From: Hyalella azteca
Taxonomy: Eukaryota > Arthropoda > Malacostraca > Amphipoda > Hyalellidae
Reading direction: 5' to 3'
Assembly (NCBI RefSeq): GCF_000764305.2
Contig: NW_025945849.1
Span: forward strand, 62,001-126,000
Length of the DNA stretch: 64,000 bases
The notes beneath the pieces are model-generated. The model was not told the DNA's origin, did not search any database, and saw nothing but the letters and a program-made list of their open reading frames with translations. The position numbers and the translations under genes are program-made. This document shows positions 1 to 11,757 of this stretch, piece by piece (positions within the stretch are counted from its first letter, which is position 1; the number at the start of each line of letters is the position of its first letter).

Positions 1-147
1 AAGGACAATGTCTCAATATCTTAAGGAAAATGTCTCGCTATCTAAGCAGAATGTCGCAAACCAAGCATTGTTAAACTGAGTTTAATGCCACAAGTCAAGC
101 AGAGTGAAACAAAAAGCAAGGGTTGAGGTATGCTCCACCCACGCCTC

Positions 148-333
148 TCCTCACCGTTTGTTGAGGTATGCCCCGCCCTCCTCACCGTTTGTTGAGCTAT
201 GCCCCGCCCTCCTCACCGTTTGTTGAGGCATGCCCCGCCCTCCTCACCGTTTGTTGAGGTATGCCCCACCCTCCTCACCGTTTGTTGAGGTATGCCCCGC
301 CCTCCTCACCGTTTGTTGAGGTATGCCATGTCG
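148..333. repeat. 31-bp minisatellite carrying copies of the FIG4 exon 12 splice donor
   Basis: Six head-to-tail 31-bp units of the form TCCTCACCGTTTGTTGAGG... with few differences. The unit at the right is the real end of FIG4 exon 12 and its donor (minus strand AACAAACG|GTGAGG). The other units repeat the same donor context inside the intron. Confidence 0.9.
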
Positions 334-3300
334 ATGTTGCGGTAGTCGATAGCGAAGTAAGGCAGCGTGGACACGTTGAGCTGGTCGATGAGGTCGCGGT
401 AGTGAGGGCCCAGGATGCTCTCGAAGTTGCGGGTCTCGTTACGCTTCGTCAGGTCCAAGACGAGCACAGGTGACCCGTGCCGCTTCAGCAGGCGGTTAAA
501 ATGTCGCCCTGTTAAATAATTGAACTTTTTCAAGCAAACTAACCGGTTTTGGGCAACTTAAGCACAGATTTCTTGCATAGAGAAAATAAAGTCGCTTCAA
601 GAAGTAGTATAGCTAACACTCAGGACATGACTAAAATTTCTCTAAGTAATGTTTTTCCCTACGTCAAATAATTGTCTGCGAGGATGACGGCCCGAAAAAA
701 AATTTTTGCAACAGATGTATCGTAGTCATCGAATTAATGATTGAAGCCCAAGAACACAACTATTGAAAAATTCCACAAACCACACATTTGCTAACTAAAT
801 CTGAAGATCAGTGGAGACTGGAGAGCAGTCAAAATTACTTTACATCTTGAAATTTAGGTAGAAGTTGAGTTTTTTTTTAGATCGTTGAAGTTGGAGGCTT
901 GTATCCCTACAAAAGAAATGAAGCAAAGTGGGCACACTTGACTATTGGTATATAGTATAGGTATTTCAGTCTGATGAAAAAAATCGAATTTCACGGCAAG
1001 CAATTAATCCTTGTGGACTGCATAGCTACAAATGTACAACAATAGGTATGCTTGTAGTGTCAAAACTATGCAGTCTCAAGAGGATCAAGTAAAGGCATGG
1101 GCGCAGACCTGCAGCGACGGCGTAGGGGTCGTTCAGGAAGATGGTGATGGGGGGGCGTGGGGCCCTGGACCCGTCCTGGGACCACATCAGGGGGATGCTG
1201 CCCCGCACCTGCACACACGGGGACACCATCGGGATAATTCAGAGTAATTCGAATGGGTAATTCAGGGTAATTCGAATGGGTAATTCAGGGTAATTCGAAT
1301 GATTAATTCAGGGTAATTTGAATGGGTAATTCAGGGTAATTCAAAATGTTAATTCAGGGTAATTCGAATGGGTAATTCAGGGTAATTCGAATGGGTAATT
1401 CGAATGGGTAATTCAGGGTAATTCGAATGGTTACTTCAGGGTAATTCGAATGGGTAATTCATGGTAATTCGAATGGGTAATTTAGGATGATTCGAATGAT
1501 TAATTCAGGGTAATTCGAATGGGTAATTCAGGGTAATTCAAAATGTTAATTCAGGGTAATTCGAAGGGTTAATTCAGGGTAATCCAAATGGGTAATTCGA
1601 ATGATTAATTTAGGGCAATTTGAATGTTTAATTCAGGGTAATTCGAATGTTGCCGGGGAGCGATACCTATCAAGAAAATGAGAGCACTTTCAGAAACGGA
1701 TCATTACAGGAGCATGATGGACCAATCATCATGCAACCATGAATGGTAGGGCAGTTGTTCGGGCTTGGCTATCACCATGCTGCCCTCAAGGTAAGTGCAA
1801 TAATAATGCAACACGTTAGCTTGAACTCGTTGAATCTGCACTCTTCCATCGATACTTGTCATTTGACCGGCTCTTAATAGCTTGTATGTCTGATTGAAAA
1901 CCTTATTTACAAGTCAGGAATACCCAGAAGATTTGGAACTCGTGGTGATTTTAAAAAGACATGACCAATAACTGAATAAAAGATAATTTAATGGCAAAAA
2001 GGCAAGAGGCTCTTGCATGGCTAGAGATCTTGACATTGACTTGTAATTCTATTCACAAGCAACTGGCATGCATTTTGGATTCATGAATATGAAGCTCTAA
2101 GGCAAACGGTGCCTCATTAGACGCTGTTTAATTTGAGTTACTCGAGTACGCATAAAAATGTTGCAAGTTTCAATAGTACAATTGCTAACCTGAACAAATG
2201 ACGTGAATCGTCCATCAGGAAGGTCGGCTCTGTCGCTGTCGAAGACGATCTGCTCAGTCTCCACCTCGTTAGCCACATCTCCCTGCGACCAAAATAACAA
2301 TTTTAAATCTGGCACTCGGCTCCCTGTGACCAAAATAACAGCAATTTTATACCTGACACTCGTCGCCGACAAAAAAACACGAGGCCTGCAAGTCTAGAAC
2401 ACATTTCCCGGCAGAAGTGCGAAACGCAGACGTTAAGAATAACTTAGTCCAAAAATTTATAAATTCAAATTAATTCAAGCATCACTTGGATTAACTAGTG
2501 CAATTATTGCTCAATCCAAAAATGCAATCTATGTTAGCCTCACGTGGTCCATGCATTAAGTAATCGACAATTTAATTAAACAAGGCATCACTTGGATGAA
2601 TAAGTTCAAGAATTATTAAATGCCTTAATTAGTGCAAGCATCACTCAACCCTGGCATGTATCTCACCTCGAAATTAGTTCCTCTCTTGAGGAAGCGGGTG
2701 CCTGCGTACATACGAGAGCGCCGTGCTATCAGCGTCAGGAAGTACGAGTGCCCGAACACGCTGATGTCGACCTGGCCATAAATAATATTATGGTTGAATA
2801 TTAAATAAAATTGTACTAATTAATGTTGTAATACCAGTACTACTGATATGTGATTGTAAACAATTTTATAATCGTTTCTCTGCTGTTTGTGTCAATAGTT
2901 GCAAACTTTTGTGCAAAAAAATTGGAACTTCAGAAAGCATCGCAACGGGACATGATAAAGCATGGGTTATATTTATTAAAATTAAGGTCTTGAATAAATA
3001 CTAAATAACATTGAAAATTGTACTACGTTATAAACAAATTACCGTCCGAATAATCTCAAGAGAAATGGAAGAATGAAGATTATGACATTAATATTAACCT
3101 TTAAGCAATAAAGTAGAACATGTAACAGGTTATTAACGATGAATATCAAATATAATTGATTATTGGTATGACCACTCATGTCGAATTTGGTCATGAGTTT
3201 ATATTGGCATCAAGTTTATTGGTATACGTTCGATGAACCTGCTCCATTGCCTTCCTTTTATTGGATTATAATTGTACAATTACAATTACCAGGCCATTAT

Positions 3301-6300
3301 ATTCATACACTCGGTTCATTAATTAGAGCACCAGATTTATTGGTTCACAATTGAGAGCACCTGTTCTATTGTTTAATTAATCGACACTATTGGTTCAAAA
3401 TTCAGAGAACCTGATCAATAGGTCCACGATTCTCTATTGGTTCACAATTCCCCAAATTCCTCTATTGGTTCACAATCCCCCAAATTTCTCTATTGGTTCA
3501 CAATCCCCCAAATTTCTCTATTGGTTCACAATCCCCCAAATTTCTCTATTGGTTCACAATCCCCCAAAATTCTCTATAGGTTCAGAATCCCCCAAATTTC
3601 TCTATTGGTTCACAATACCCCAAATTTCTCTATTGGTTCACAATCCCCCAAATTTCTCTATTGGTTCATCATCCCACAAATTTCTCTATTGGTTCACAAT
3701 CCCACAAATTTCTCTATTGGTTCACAATCCCCCAAATTTTTCTATTGGTTCACAATCCCACAAATTTCTCTATTTGTTCACAATCCCCCAAATTTTTCTA
3801 TTGGTTCACAATCCCCCAAATTTCTCTATTGGTTCACAATCCCACAAATTTCTCTATTGGTTCACAATCCCCCAAAATTCTCTATTGGTTCACAATCCCT
3901 CAAATTTCTCTATTGGTTCACAATCCCCCAAAAAATCCCCCAAAATTCTCTATTGGTTCACAATCCCCCAAATTTCTCTATTGATTCACAATCCCCCAAA
4001 ATTCTCTATTGGTTCACAATCCCCCAAAATTCTCTATTGGTTCACAATCCCCCAAAATTCTCTATTGGTTCACAATCCCCCAAAATTCTCTATTGGTTCA
4101 CAATAGGTTGAGAGGGCACCTGTTCGATGAAGCCGTGCGTGATGCAGAGCCTCCATGAGGGGTGGAGGTCAGGGGCGACGTCGAGCAGGTAGCTGTTCCA
4201 GACGTAGCGCGCGTCGGGCACGGGGCAGTAGGCAAAGTAATCCTGCTCTTCTGTGAACCTGCACAAACATTACATTCATTTATAATTAGATTCAATTATA
4301 ATATATGATAAAATATTACACGACAACATTTCCTTTATGCAATCATTGTTGATTGTTGCTCTATAGATATAATTATTCTGAAAAAATATCACACGCTATT
4401 ATTTTGTATGCATTCATAGTGAGATGAATTTCTTTCACAAAAAGCCTTTTTTGGCATTTTTTCCATGCTTGGGAATTGATTGAATCCAATTTAGTACAAA
4501 AAATATCTTTCCGAGATTATTTTTTCAATAAATTTAAAGTGAACACTCAAAAGACCTGGACTCCTTTCGAGTTCAATTGCCAAAAGGGTTTCAATTGGTC
4601 ATAATTATTACCTAAACTTTAAGCAGAAACATACTCTATATGGTGGAGTTAAAGATTTATATTAAAGAAGAAGTTAACTGACCCTGGTAACTGATAGCGA
4701 TCGTCAGGTAGGAAGCACTCCAGTTCATCCGCTGCCACTGCGCACAATATGAATATCCATTTAATAGTACAAAAAAAAAACACGTCTGTACCTGGGAACA
4801 AACGGTGTAGTTATCTCACATACTAAAAGTTTTTAACCCAATTGGTATTATTTTATTAGGTGTCACGTTCTGCTACATGAAAAAATTTGTGCTTGTCTGA
4901 ATGAATACGTTTTGTTTTCAGAATTAAGGCTTTATGCTAATTAACATTTATACCATCACCTATTACATGAAAATGGAGGCCAAATTGGTTACAATGCCTT
5001 TTATATAGGAAAATTTTACCGAAATTCTAAAGTAAACAGTATATCTTGATATACCTACCTATACTCCTGACACAAAATTTTGTTATGAAATAACCAAGTT
5101 GAAAAAGAAATGAAATCATTCAACAGACATGGCTAATAACAATAAAAAATAGGTTTCATATCATATAATTTGAAACAAAACTATTTTTTCTTTAATTGCG
5201 TGCTAGATAAGGATAACACACTTTGGATTCTATCTTCAAAAATATTGATAATTAATAACGTTTATGGAAAACAGCTATGTACCTACAGACTATATTTTTT
5301 TATCAACTCTGAAATTGGTATATTTTACACCTTTATGGGAAATTATATTCAAGAAGTTGCGGATGATACAGGAAAACGTGTTTGAGAGAAAATTTTAATT
5401 CTCAATCAGACAACGTTCTGCTGGAAGATGCCATAAAAGTGACACGTCGCCATGATTATCTCACCAAGCTTTATGTTGCCGTTTGGAGGAGCAAGGTTGT
5501 ACTGAAGCGTGTGCGTCAAGTCGTAGCTATAGCTGTCAAGAAAAATATAAATTGATGCATTAATATTGAAGAATTTTCTACCATTTGCATACCATTTGCC
5601 AATCAGTGAGAGGAATAAATTTGTTTATTATTTTTGGCTAGAAGTGTTGATACAAATAATTCACGAGAAAATAAGCCACTGCCTAGATATTTGAGGACAG
5701 GATTGCCTTGCTTTAAATAACTTGAACATAAAGTAAAAATGTATAGCCTTAAAATTTTTTCTTCTGAGGATAACATTATTATACAAGCAATATTGAGCAT
5801 CAAACTTGACTAGAGTTGTTTATTATAATATGGATGACTATGATATAACACTTAGCAGATTGTAGCTATACTTTCATATAATCTGCTATATATTCTTTCA
5901 AGCAGGTTTCATTGAAGACCAGAGAATTTGTTTTATTCGCAATTTTCTTATTAGTTTTTTCAATATATCGAACAATATTTTAACTGTACTCTGTACACTG
6001 GTAGTAGTAAGGGTAAGCAATTTTTTATGCCTGAGTTGAATTTCCCACAAGGGCACAATGCCAGTTATGCCACAAGTGCCCACAACAGGCTCAACAGCAC
6101 AATCCAAAAAGGTTATCAAAAAAAGTCATAATAATCATTTCATTATGTCTTCAAGATCTTAAAAACCAGTTATGCGTGACTTATAAATTGATCATGAAAC
6201 TGTTTGAAGTGTTGAGACACCATTGGAATCTGCCAACCGCCATGGCATCAGATGATCAGAGATCACTCAGATCAGATCATCAGACCATCTGCAGAGGACC

Positions 6301-9300
6301 CAGAAAAAATTGAATCATTAGCTGCTTTCCCTAAGTTAAATAAAATGAGTAACAAAATCCTTTGAAATCTGCTCAAACTCAAATTGCGGGAAGGTTACTT
6401 TCACACGTCAGTCTAACGATTTTTTCAGGTTCAGCCACACTTTCAGCGGTTTCAGATTAAAGCCGCTGTCAGAGTGTCAGTATCAGCTGTGCAGACCTGT
6501 GCTGAGAATGAGGAACTTACCTCCTCCAAAGTCGGACTAATGTAAATAATACGCTCTCCTGGAATGAAATATGTGTTGAACAAAAACTGTGATCATGTAA
6601 CATTTTTTTTGTAATAATTTATGGTCTAGAAGCTTTGTGGGTGAACTATAAATCTGGTTTTACCATGCGACAACATTTTTCTTGCTTCGAATCACCGACA
6701 TGTGCAATGCCAATAGCCTCCTCAATTATATCGTTGACGCTACGACCGATTATAAACGCGTTCAAGAACTACTAGAAAAAGGTATGGATAAATATATGTT
6801 CAGGCATGAAATGCCTAGCACCATATCGAACCCGGTATAAATCTAGTAGCTATTCAAACTATCGTCAGTTTGGAAAAGATCCGGTCGACGGACTTGTTTT
6901 TAGATCTCCTGTGGACAAGTCACGAAAAGTACAAGAATCGGCGACAGGCCTACGGTCTAATCAACGCTGAAACAGCTATTATATTATTATATACCTGAAG
7001 TAAAAGTTGGCCTTGAGATCTACATTGAGGAAGAGATTCCGGTACTTTTGTTCCTCTTCAAGCACGCCCTTATTTGTACGGCAAGACTCGTGCGGGATGT
7101 ACCGAATGCTGGTGTCTTCAATCTGCAACATAATGTTCACATCTCATGTTCCATTTTAAATATTTTTGTACAAAAATTAAACTTAGCCTTCAGGTTAACA
7201 TTTTTTAAAAGAGAGTTATATGCTCACATCTTTCTGCCTCTAAAAGTATGCTCACAAATTATAACATGTACTTTATTTTCCAAGCTCAATAATAAATAAA
7301 TGTGTGTACTTTCATGGGGAAAAAATAAATTTAATTTACATTTGAAAAAAATTAGAGGGGAAAACAATGGTCTAACACACGTACCTTGTATATGCTGTGT
7401 AAACCAACTGACGCCACTTTCCGTCTCTTTGTCACAAGTATCATGTAGTAACCTGTGGCAAAATCACTAGCCATGAGGTAAGGATGATTACATTCAATAA
7501 ATAATATATACTGATGGATAATACAGAAATTTCCTGCACGTGAAATCTTTCATAAATTAGAGAAGAAACTAAGACAATTATACATGACACACAATAACAT
7601 TTAATCCAATAATTTATGATGGAATAACTTGATATTTCACCTGAAAGATCAATCCAAGTTAGACAGTAAAACATATAAATTATGTATGTACGTATTGCGC
7701 AGATTAGAAACTTTGATAACTATTGAATTTTAATGCATATTATGTCACTTTGAAAATAATTATAATAATCAGTAGAAAACTTTTATCTGACCATAATTAG
7801 GGTATTAATGAATTTTTTAATGGCTGAGAGCTTCAATTGAGTTTTGTCATTACATATCACCAAAATAACTAAAATATGACAAAAAATTTCCAGGAACCTA
7901 AAATTTGCATGAAATGTTCTCTAGAAGTGAAGGATTGAGGGCATATTAAACTTTAGAGAACATTAAAAATAATTTCATGTTTTCTTATGTTTACTGCTCA
8001 CCTTGCAGAAATCTCACAAAACCAACAATGCCAAAGGCAGAGGTGACTCTGGTGAGCTTATTGCCAGGCCCAACATCAGGCCGCTTGTGGTCAGACAAGA
8101 GTCTTCGTATTTCAGTGTGGGTATAAAGAACCTGCATCGTGATGTACAAACAGGGTTAGAAGTGCAAAAGCACATACACACATTAAGCATTTGATACATA
8201 AAACCTTAAGTAAATATTAAGAGCTATGAATAAAAAAAGAACTGTTTGTTTGAACAGCTTTTTCCATAAAAATGTAAGGGATACGTAATGGATAAATTTA
8301 GATTTTTCATGGCGATAAAACCCCTCTTGAAAAATTTGTAAAACAAAATGCAATAAGATAAAAGATATATAACCAAAAAATTGCGTAATAATTTAGTAGC
8401 TAACTAACATCAGTAATCCTATAAGGAAATATCTAGGAAAAAATCATAAATAAATTAATCATAAATAAAATGAGGAAAGAATGTGAACACAAAGTATGAT
8501 ACAGCAGGAAAAACAGTAAACAAAATAGCACCAAAATAATTTAATTCAATTAATAATAGTTCACATAGTTATGTTTAGAATTTATTTCCTGATAGACAGA
8601 TGAAATCGACTATTTAGTTCCCTGAACACATCATACAAATTGCTAATTACTGTTAAAAAAGAAAAAAACTCATTATATACCTTAGATCAAACAACAATAA
8701 GTCCAAGGGGATGCAGTTGCAAATATTCAGAATAGGAGAAAACACAAGCTGTACAGTATGTAATAACTGACACATTGAAAAAAGTCTTGGACATTGGATT
8801 TCCAACTCAATAATACAATAAGAAATAATGCTTTAATAACAAACCTTATCGTCTGTGATAATTAATTTTTCGGGTTCTGTGCGGTCAATTTTCAGGACTC
8901 TGAACTTTGTTTCAGTGGGATTTGATCCAATCAGGTAGTATTTCTGAAAAAGACATGATATCAGGTTAAGAAAAATCAGTCAAAAATAAAAAGTGGATGG
9001 CTTGATGAATTAAATGGCAGGATCAGGACTATATTCTTCCAACTTTGAAAAATGGCAAATGATTTTAACTGACAAGGAAAAAAGTTAGGAACATATCTTC
9101 AAAGCTTTGATATAATATGTGTATGCAAAAATTGACAAAAGTGAAAGTTGAATGATTATTTTACAAACATACAAGTGAGTGTTGAAAAAGAATGATACAA
9201 TCTAGTATACATTTACCTTCCATGTCTCATACAAAGCAATCTTCTGCAAACCGTTGATGACTGGATGAAAGATGACTTTCTTTTGGGAGGTAGAGTTTGT

Positions 9301-9318
9301 TGCATCACTTGTAGCCAT
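310..9318 (-). CDS. FIG4: FIG4 / SAC3 polyphosphoinositide phosphatase, 5' portion (12 exons; 3' end off window)
   Basis: FIG4 removes the 5-phosphate of PI(3,5)P2 on endolysosomal membranes, in a complex with PIKfyve and VAC14. Exons (minus): 9318-9217, 8943-8845, 8131-8002, 7452-7385, 7122-6995, 5532-5465, 4737-4683, 4258-4120, 2771-2667, 2282-2190, 1208-1109, 508-310. All junctions are GT-AG and the phases join into 428 codons plus 2 nt. The translation follows animal FIG4 closely: [109 protein letters not shown]. This is the N-terminal Sac domain. The CX5R catalytic loop lies in later exons beyond the left edge. The link from exon 6 to exon 7 (residues about 190-216) is the least conserved and least certain. 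The ATG at 9318 gives the expected N-terminus. Confidence 0.95.
1232..1650. repeat. Minisatellite GGGTAATTCGAAT / GGGTAATTCA
   Basis: About 420 bp of alternating 10-13 bp units built on GGGTAATTC. It sits in the FIG4 intron just upstream (in the gene's sense) of exon 11 and begins about 20 bp from that acceptor. The rest of this intron, up to exon 10 at 2190, shows nothing recognisable. Confidence 0.92.
3425..4106. repeat. 28-bp minisatellite, about 24 copies
   Basis: Units of 28 bp (CCCCCAAATTTCTCTATTGG plus TTCACAAT) run from about 3425 to 4106, in the FIG4 intron that follows exon 8. The array ends about 13 bp from that exon's donor. Degenerate unit-like pieces extend left to about 3300. 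One, near 3343-3370, also resembles the exon 8 donor. Long open frames here are products of the repeat. Confidence 0.93.
6805..6992 (+). mobile_element. LINE 3'-end fragment (dispersed family, copy 1)
   Basis: This segment matches 11567-11757 and 31763-31945 along its length, with shared blocks such as CACGAAAAGTACAAGAATCGG and CGACAGGCCTACGG. It ends in an AT-rich microsatellite tail (ATTATATTATTATATA). Copy 2 is preceded by a reverse-transcriptase C-terminal remnant, so the family is the 3' end of a non-LTR retrotransposon. The tail abuts the donor of FIG4 exon 5. Confidence 0.75.
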
Positions 9319-10251
9319 AGTTGTTCTAGGTTTTTAAATATCTTGAAACTTGGTAACTAACTAACTATTAAGTGAATTATTAAATTTTGATAGCAAACCA
9401 TACTAAGGGGATTATAGATACCTATAACAAATGTCCAATTATTATCACCATAATTAGCCAATATGATAATATGGCTCACAGGAAGAAAATTTATTCCAAG
9501 ATACAAATGAAAACTAGATTATAAAAATTTGCCCACACATTAATTAATCCAATATTAAAATATTCTTACTCATGAATGAAATCTTGCTGCCTTGAAGCTT
9601 GAAGTATTAATTAACAGATTATTGAAAGTTGATACATCAGGAATCTTGCAGCCCAATTGTACATTTTTTTATAATTAAATAAGAGATAACTCATCTAGCA
9701 GACTAGCAGGAAATCCAGGAATCTTGCAACTTCTGCTTCTGATTCTAAAAATGGAATGAAAGATCTAATTGCAGCTTAATTGGTAAATATATATGCATTC
9801 CATTTCCATACCAACAATACTTAGGCACAAAATTTCTATTTCTTGGATTCATGTTTTTTTCTTAGTTTTGTAAAAAAAATTACGCAAAAGCTTAAGCTAG
9901 TAAAAGTATAGCTCAAATTTACTAAAAAGCTTTGGCATTTTTATCTCCATTTATAGGAGATTTCAACATTTCAGCCTAATTTCTGTTTTTCTCTGCATAG
10001 ACAGTATAGTTAAGAAAAGTACATAATCAAGCCATTAGATTCTAATTTCTAAAATATTTTTTAAATTTCAATTTGGAAAAATTTGAATTTGTAGCAATAA
10101 AATTATAGCAATAAGTGAGAATTTTTCAATCTCAAAAAAATCTACCATAGCCACACACCAGTGTGGAATTCTGTATAGTTAATATATTCTCATGTTAATA
10201 TATGAAAACGTATCGAAAAATCAACCCTACCACCGCGTTACACCACCTCAC

Positions 10252-10350
10252 CTTCCACTGCAGTGAAATCATATAAACTGAGCTCATTGGAAACTGCCTG
10301 CCGCTCTTCCGAAATCGCGCGTGGTTTGAAATCCAATCCCGTGTTGCCAA
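10252..10350 (-). other. Probable non-coding first exon and promoter region of FIG4
   Basis: On the minus strand a strong splice donor, GTGGAAG|GTGAGG, lies at 10252/10251, about 0.9 kb upstream of the FIG4 ATG. The preceding ~100 bases contain CpGs, unlike the AT-rich surroundings. AG acceptor candidates lie in the ~30 bases just upstream of the ATG. This fits a 5'UTR exon spliced to coding exon 1. The 5' end is approximate and no TATA box is seen. RNA evidence is lacking. Confidence 0.45.
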
Positions 10351-10499
10351 CGCCGAATCAAGTTAACTAGTCGTTTATCTGTAGGCTAGCGGACACATTT
10401 TTGCAATGAATACATTCTAAAATAAAAATAAAACACATCCAGAATCTTAAAAATCTCACGATTGGACAATACCAACAAACTTTTCGNGGGTAGCCGGTC

Positions 10500-10687
10500 C
10501 CCTTAAGTAAAATCTAAAGGCTTTATCTATAAATGTAGCGGTAGCGCTGTAGCGGCAAAACCTCGTATCGCTACTCAAATATGTAGCGGGCGCTACCGCT
10601 ACCGCTAAAATTGCTTAAATGTAGCGCCGCTACCGCTACTGCAAATGTAGCGGCCGCTACATGTAGCGCGCTACTGCCGACCTCTGA
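10500..10687. mobile_element. hAT-like transposon terminus with repeated GTAGCG motifs
   Basis: About 190 bp dominated by GTAGCG and its complement CGCTAC in both orientations. It ends with GCGCTACTGCCGACCTCTG, read inward from the other strand as CAGAGGTCGGCAGTAGCGC. CAG(A/G)G termini with dense subterminal motifs are typical of hAT elements. The other terminus and a transposase are not seen. An N at 10487 lies 13 bp from the left limit and may mark a missing body. Confidence 0.45.
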
Positions 10688-11089
10688 CTATGATATGTAA
10701 TGAATGAGTAAATTTACAACTAAAATCTTGTAGCTATATTAAGAGAAAGCAATTGTGTTAGTTAAATAATCGCAGTATTATGCTGCATTCAATAGATCAT
10801 TGTAAATTTCAGTAGCCCTCTACATCCAATAATTCTGTAAATATTACGTTGTAATAAATGCAACTCCACCTGTTATTGATAACCTGAATCTATGTGCGAT
10901 AGTACAGAAGACATGTTGTGATGAATGACTCAAAAAATTGGCATAATATATTCATTATTGATCGTAAATGTGTGAGCTTCTATCTCAAAAATCCTGATAT
11001 CAAAGAAACGGGTCAATGGGGCTTTTGCTAGCTGATGATCACAATTCGCAACTAATTTTTTGTCTTCATGCTTCGCTTCATACTAATTC

Positions 11090-11515
11090 GTTGCATCTAA
11101 TTCACAGTGAATGCAGTGAATATTTCGGAATATATTAAGGACATGAATGTGGCTGAGTCATGGTCACTTCTCAAGGACACGGTTATGTCTGCAGTTGCTG
11201 CGTATCATCGTATGTACCTAAAATTAAGCTTGGTGGAGCCAAAAAAAATCGGTGGATGAACAGTACAGTTTTAGCTAAGCTGAAAACAAAGAAGGAAGCA
11301 TACCAGCGTTATTTACAGACTCGTAGCGATGATGACTATAACCTATACGCAAGAGCTCGAAATCAAGCTAAAGAAAGCTGTCGCACCGCTGTAAAAACCC
11401 TCGAAAAAAGTATTGCTAAAAATGCAAAAAAGAACCCGAAAGCCTTCTTTTTATACGCTAGCTCGAAGTGCAAGATGAAGGACGGTATTTCTGATTTGAA
11501 AGNGCTCCGAGTATG
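11090..11515 (+). pseudogene. Non-LTR retrotransposon ORF2 remnant
   Basis: The linker between endonuclease and reverse transcriptase of a Jockey/CR1-like LINE. The reading begins with ESWSLLKDTVMSAV, shifts frame near 11215, and continues WMNSTVLAKLKTKKEAYQRY ... YARARNQAKESCRTAVKTLE ... NPKAFFLYASSKCKMKDGI. The (N)PK-F-Y-SK pattern is typical of this linker. The RT core is absent: just after an N at 11503 the sequence resumes with the RT C-terminal motif MNIFKNRLDEAM followed by a stop. Frameshift, stop and missing core make it dead. Confidence 0.7.
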
Positions 11516-11566
11516 AACATCTTCAAAAACAGACTAGACGAAGCTATGTAGGAGCATATGTTCAGT

Positions 11567-11757
11567 CTTAGAATGCCTAGCAAATTACGGAGCAGGCAAT
11601 AAGTCCAGCAGCTATCTCAATCAATCGTCAGTTATGGAAAGATCGGGTTCCAAAGGCCGGATCCTTTGTGAATCAAATCACGAAAAGTTCAAGAATCGGC
11701 AACAGGCCATGGGCCTATGTCTTTCAACGCCGACACTTCTATTCTATTCTATTCTAT
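11567..11757 (+). mobile_element. LINE 3'-end (dispersed family, copy 2)
   Basis: Homologous to 6805-6992 and 31763-31945. It follows the NIFKNRLDEAM remnant directly and ends in a TTCTA microsatellite tail. This copy is what ties the repeat family to a LINE. Confidence 0.7.

Noticed and set aside
3425..4106. CRISPR-like array
   Set aside because: The units are contiguous without unique spacers, and the locus is eukaryotic.
3390..4111. Overlapping ORFs of up to 238 codons
   Set aside because: They are translations of the 28-bp minisatellite, with no start context or splice structure.
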